The notes below the pieces were generated by a model that saw only the letters and a list, made by a program, of their open reading frames with translations, searched no databases and was not told where the DNA came from. Both the position numbers and the translations under genes were made by a program. From contig PLZL01000235.1 of assembly GCA_003152145.1 (NCBI GenBank), positions 1 through 8,131 on the forward strand: a stretch of DNA of 8,131 nucleotides. The letters run 5' to 3'. Positions 5,651-8,131 of the stretch are shown piece by piece. Position 1 is the first letter of the stretch. Every line of letters begins with the position of its first letter. The DNA is from Limisphaerales bacterium (GTDB lineage: Bacteria > Verrucomicrobiota > Verrucomicrobiae > Limisphaerales > UBA11358).

Positions 5651-5770
5651 GCTCCAAAATCCAAGCCCCAAGCACCAGAGAAACACCAAGCTCCAAACTT
5701 CAATAACCGGAGCGGTTTTAGAGGTTGGATTTTGGAATTTCTCTGGAGCTTGGAAGTTGGTGCTTGGAGC
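5651..5770. repeat. Large symmetrical heptad dyad, NNNCCAA type, between convergent genes
   Basis: The left arm has 7-bp units ending CCAA, or a close variant, at 5651, 5658, 5665 and 5672. A 4-nt AGAA slip (5679-5682) follows, then units at 5683, 5690 and 5697. The right arm, read on the minus strand, has units at 5764, 5757, 5750 and 5743, the same AGAA (5739-5742), then units at 5732, 5725 and 5718. The centre is a perfect 5-bp hairpin: AACCG (5705-5709), GAG, CGGTT (5713-5717). The tetrads pair across the dyad while the first three bases of each heptad vary. It ends near a five-T run (5771-5775), so it may serve as a terminator for the GH51 gene, whose stop is at 5644, and separates it from the opposing stop at 5784. 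Confidence 0.88.
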
Positions 5771-5783
5771 TTTTTCCCGTGGT

Positions 5784-6644
5784 TCAAAAAATTTCGTTCG
5801 GATTTGCCGCCAGCCATTCGCTCAATCCGGGCAACGGCGCGGACAAAACCGTTTGCGCTTTGGAAATGTCCAGCGACGTGTCCAGCGCGCGCGCCAGGCC
5901 GGGAAAATCCTTGACCGAACCAGGTTCGATTTTGGTTCGTCTTTCCGGCCAGCGTTTAACCAGAAGCTGGCCGATCTGCCAGCGTGAAAGTTTTTCCGCG
6001 CCGGCGACGTGATAAATGTCCGCGCAATTTTTTTGCGACAACTCCCAAACCGCCCGCGCGGTTTCCACCGCCGGAATCGGCGAGCGAAATTCATCGGTGA
6101 ACAATTTCATCATCCGCCCGTCCCGCCACTCCCGTTTCATGCGCTCGTTGAAGCCGCGGTCGTGCGTGCGCGAAACACCGCCGTTGAGCGACGTGCGCAC
6201 GACGGTGTGCTTCGGATTTTTCAAAACGATTTGTTCCGCGGCAACTTTTGTTTCACCATAGAGATGCAGCGGATTTGGCGCGTCGTCTTCAACGTAATCC
6301 CCTTTACGCCCGTCGAAAACCAAATCGCTGGAGAAAAAAACGAACGGGATTTCCGCCGCCAGTTCCGCGAGCAGTTTTGTGACTTGGACGTTCAACTGAC
6401 GCGCAAGTTTCGGATCGGCTTCGGCCCCGGCGAGGGTGCTGATGGCGGCGCAATGAATGACGAGTTGCGGCCTGTTTTTTTGAAACTCCCGGCGAACGGC
6501 GGCGAAATCGAGCAGGTCAAGCTGGTCGCGCGTCAGCGGCCGCACGCGCCAGCGCGGGGCAAATCGCGGCGCGGTCTGGACAAGGTAATTTCCGATGAGT
6601 CCGCCCGCGCCGGTGATCCAGGCGAGATTATTTTGGAGTTCCAT
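5784..6644 (-). CDS. RmlD-like NAD(P)-dependent sugar-nucleotide reductase (extended SDR)
   Basis: The 286-residue product is a complete extended short-chain dehydrogenase/reductase. Visible features are the glycine-rich cofactor loop TGAGGLIG (11-18) after the first beta strand, the VIHCAA strand (62-67), SSDLVFDG (105-112, matching the STDYVFDG motif of RmlD-type dTDP-4-dehydrorhamnose reductases), and the catalytic YGETK with Y129 and K133. The C-terminal third (DIYHVAGAEKLSRWQIG) is typical of the RmlD substrate-binding domain. Expected reactions are reduction or epimerisation of a nucleotide sugar; the substrate cannot be read from the sequence. No other rhamnose genes (rmlA, B or C) are in view, so I give no gene symbol. 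The start ATG at 6642-6644 lies 17 bp inside the end of the upstream membrane-protein gene, suggesting co-transcription and translational coupling. An MAT2B-like or general NAD-dependent epimerase label is the main alternative. Confidence 0.85.
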   Translation of the reverse strand: MELQNNLAWITGAGGLIGNYLVQTAPRFAPRWRVRPLTRDQLDLLDFAAVRREFQKNRPQLVIHCAAISTLAGAEADPKLARQLNVQVTKLLAELAAEIPFVFFSSDLVFDGRKGDYVEDDAPNPLHLYGETKVAAEQIVLKNPKHTVVRTSLNGGVSRTHDRGFNERMKREWRDGRMMKLFTDEFRSPIPAVETARAVWELSQKNCADIYHVAGAEKLSRWQIGQLLVKRWPERRTKIEPGSVKDFPGLARALDTSLDISKAQTVLSAPLPGLSEWLAANPNEIF

Positions 6645-8127
6645 CGGCGGATGATTTTAGCGGCAGATTGTTCGTTGATTGCGGCAGGCGGCCAATCCAC
6701 AGGCCGCTGGCGGCGTAGCGCCATTCCAGTTCAGGAATGTCCGGCGGGCCGGCCGCGCCCGAAGCGCGGAGGATAATCCGGTCGGGGGGGCGCATCTTTT
6801 TCACCCACGGTTCGTAGGCCGCAAACGCGGCGCCATGGTTCCACTGGATTTTGCGGAGCGTTTCCAAATCATCCGGGCGCATCAGGCCGGGTTCAAAACC
6901 CAAAACGTAACGCCAATCCGCCGCCGGATTTCTGAAAAACATCTGGTAAAAAACGTCCATGTCGGAATTGTAAACAATCCCACCGTCACCGGGGAGCCAG
7001 CCGGCCACTCCAGGCGTATCGGGCGTGAGGTATTCCGTCGTGAGATTCGCCGTCCAGCGGCTCTCGCGGTCGCTGGTGAAGCCGAGAAAAACCCCGGCGG
7101 CAATCCCCAGCGTGACGAGCAGACGTCTGGCCGAATGGAATGGAAGATGATTCTCAAAATGCTCCTGCAATTCCAACGCGACCCAGACCAAGAACGCGGG
7201 CGTTCCGAAATCCCACCAAAACCGGCGCACCTTCAGTCCGAGGAGCCAGCCCAAAACCATCATCATGAAAACGGGATTGAGCATGGCGCGCGGATTCCAG
7301 CCGGGAAAAATGTTGCGGCACAAAATCAGGACGACAACCGCGAGCACGGCGGCAATTTCGCCGTCGGACGGATACCATTCAGGCTCCAATTGGCGGTTGA
7401 CGACAAAATGTCCGAATGCGCCGGACACATGGCGCACCGCTTGAAATAAGAATCCCCACAAATGGCCGGTCAACGCGCAGCCGAGAAAACTTCCCGCCAG
7501 CCAGCAGCCGCCATAACAAGACGCAGAACGCCAGAATCCGGCGAACAAAATCGCCGCGCCCGGCAAACACAGCAGATACCACGAGCCATGAATCCACGCG
7601 GACGCAGCGACCAGCAGCGGCGTGAACACCAGCGCCAGCCGCCGGGGCCGGTCATTTTCCTGCCGCGACCAGAGAAACAGCAGCGTGATGAGAACGGCAT
7701 CGGTCAAAAGATAAGGCCGACCGCGCGCGAAACGGGTTGTGCAAGCCGGAATAAAAATCGCCGCGGCGAACAGCGCCGCCAGCCACGCTTCGGGCCGGCG
7801 AAACCACGGCAACGCGCTCAACGTCACCAGCAGCATCAAGGCAACGACCGAAAAAACCACCAGCGCTTCGGCGCTGCAATTTTGCCAGTTGTGAACCCAT
7901 GCCAGAATCGCCTGCCAGCCGGGGCTTGGGTCTACCGGGAAATCGTCACGCATGACGAGGATTTGCTGCCACGATTTGCCCGAAATTGTCTTGGCCGCGT
8001 GCCGCAGCGCGTCGTCCATCGGCAGAAAACCGTAGCCGATGATTTTGAGCGGAATGACGATGATGGTGAAGACGACAACAATCCAAACCGCCAGGGGAAC
8101 ATATCGCTTCACGCTGTATGAAAGCAT
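6628..8127 (-). CDS. Polytopic membrane protein of unknown function
   Basis: I do not recognise this 499-residue protein. It has about 10 predicted membrane helices in residues 11-350, for example 11-30, 88-107, 114-130, 140-153, 165-198, 208-230, 258-273, 285-299, 304-320 and 336-350. A soluble C-terminal domain of about 150 residues follows (GWLPGDGGIVYNSDMDVFYQ, 376-395, onwards). An acidic pair D38-D39 lies in the first loop after helix 1 (FLPMDDALRH). That arrangement recalls GT-C membrane glycosyltransferases, which use a polyprenyl-phosphate sugar donor, but this is a weak resemblance and not an assignment. It overlaps the RmlD-like reductase gene by 17 bp, which hints at a shared glycan or envelope role. 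The start is the ATG at 8125-8127, only 4 bp from the window edge, so an upstream start cannot be excluded. Confidence 0.75.
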   Translation of the reverse strand: MLSYSVKRYVPLAVWIVVVFTIIVIPLKIIGYGFLPMDDALRHAAKTISGKSWQQILVMRDDFPVDPSPGWQAILAWVHNWQNCSAEALVVFSVVALMLLVTLSALPWFRRPEAWLAALFAAAIFIPACTTRFARGRPYLLTDAVLITLLFLWSRQENDRPRRLALVFTPLLVAASAWIHGSWYLLCLPGAAILFAGFWRSASCYGGCWLAGSFLGCALTGHLWGFLFQAVRHVSGAFGHFVVNRQLEPEWYPSDGEIAAVLAVVVLILCRNIFPGWNPRAMLNPVFMMMVLGWLLGLKVRRFWWDFGTPAFLVWVALELQEHFENHLPFHSARRLLVTLGIAAGVFLGFTSDRESRWTANLTTEYLTPDTPGVAGWLPGDGGIVYNSDMDVFYQMFFRNPAADWRYVLGFEPGLMRPDDLETLRKIQWNHGAAFAAYEPWVKKMRPPDRIILRASGAAGPPDIPELEWRYAASGLWIGRLPQSTNNLPLKSSADGTPK

Positions 8128-8131
8128 GGCG

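Noticed and set aside
6009..6776. Plus-strand open frame opposite the reductase gene
   Set aside because: It lies opposite a protein with clear SDR motifs and itself shows arginine-rich composition without domains.
7462..8121. Plus-strand open frame opposite the membrane protein
   Set aside because: It is an Arg/Gln-rich antisense shadow; the minus-strand frame has coherent membrane helices.

Overview
The window looks like ordinary chromosome from a member of the Verrucomicrobiota, probably near the Pedosphaera/Limisphaerales group. This rests on my recollection of protein style (a short delta subunit starting MKISK, a signal-peptide-bearing subunit a, a GluQ ending soon after its RLAKR motif), moderately high GC, weak Shine-Dalgarno sequences, and many short palindromic or 7-bp-periodic repeats. 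No database search was possible, so the assignment is an inference.

Layout. Positions 1-2292, minus strand, hold the start of an F-type ATP synthase operon, read from high to low coordinates: atpB (a), atpE (c), atpF (b), atpH (delta) and the first 28 codons of atpA (alpha), which leaves the window at base 1. Just upstream on the same strand is gluQ (2429-3319), a glutamyl-queuosine tRNA(Asp) synthetase. After a 210-bp divergent gap, one plus-strand gene (3530-5644) encodes a secreted GH51 alpha-L-arabinofuranosidase-type enzyme. A convergent 139-bp gap filled by a large symmetrical repeat follows. Then comes a two-gene minus-strand unit: a polytopic membrane protein of unknown function (6628-8127) overlapping by 17 bp an RmlD-like NAD(P)-dependent sugar-nucleotide reductase (5784-6644).

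How the genes work together. The atp genes build the membrane Fo sector (a, c, b), its connection to F1 (delta) and the catalytic F1 sector (alpha). The c-subunit residues suggest proton rather than sodium coupling. GluQ modifies queuosine in tRNA(Asp) and has no obvious link to ATP synthase beyond position. The arabinofuranosidase is a self-standing polysaccharide-degradation gene. The membrane protein/reductase pair may belong to a surface-glycan unit, but this is only suggested.

The most interesting content is the repeats. Three arrays with unrelated words share a 7-bp period and dyad symmetry: an ATTTGAA-type array in the atpF-atpH gap, a GTGACAN array inserted in frame inside gluQ, and an NNNCCAA array between the convergent genes. 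The last has two inverted arms of identical architecture (four heptads, a 4-nt AGAA phase slip, three heptads) around a small hairpin. Two further 9-bp-stem hairpins lie in the atpB-atpE and atpH-atpA gaps. Together they suggest a class of mobile or self-templating heptad dyad elements that tolerates gaps and even coding sequence. No gene-free stretch exceeds 300 bases, and I found no tRNA, rRNA, CRISPR array or insertion sequence.
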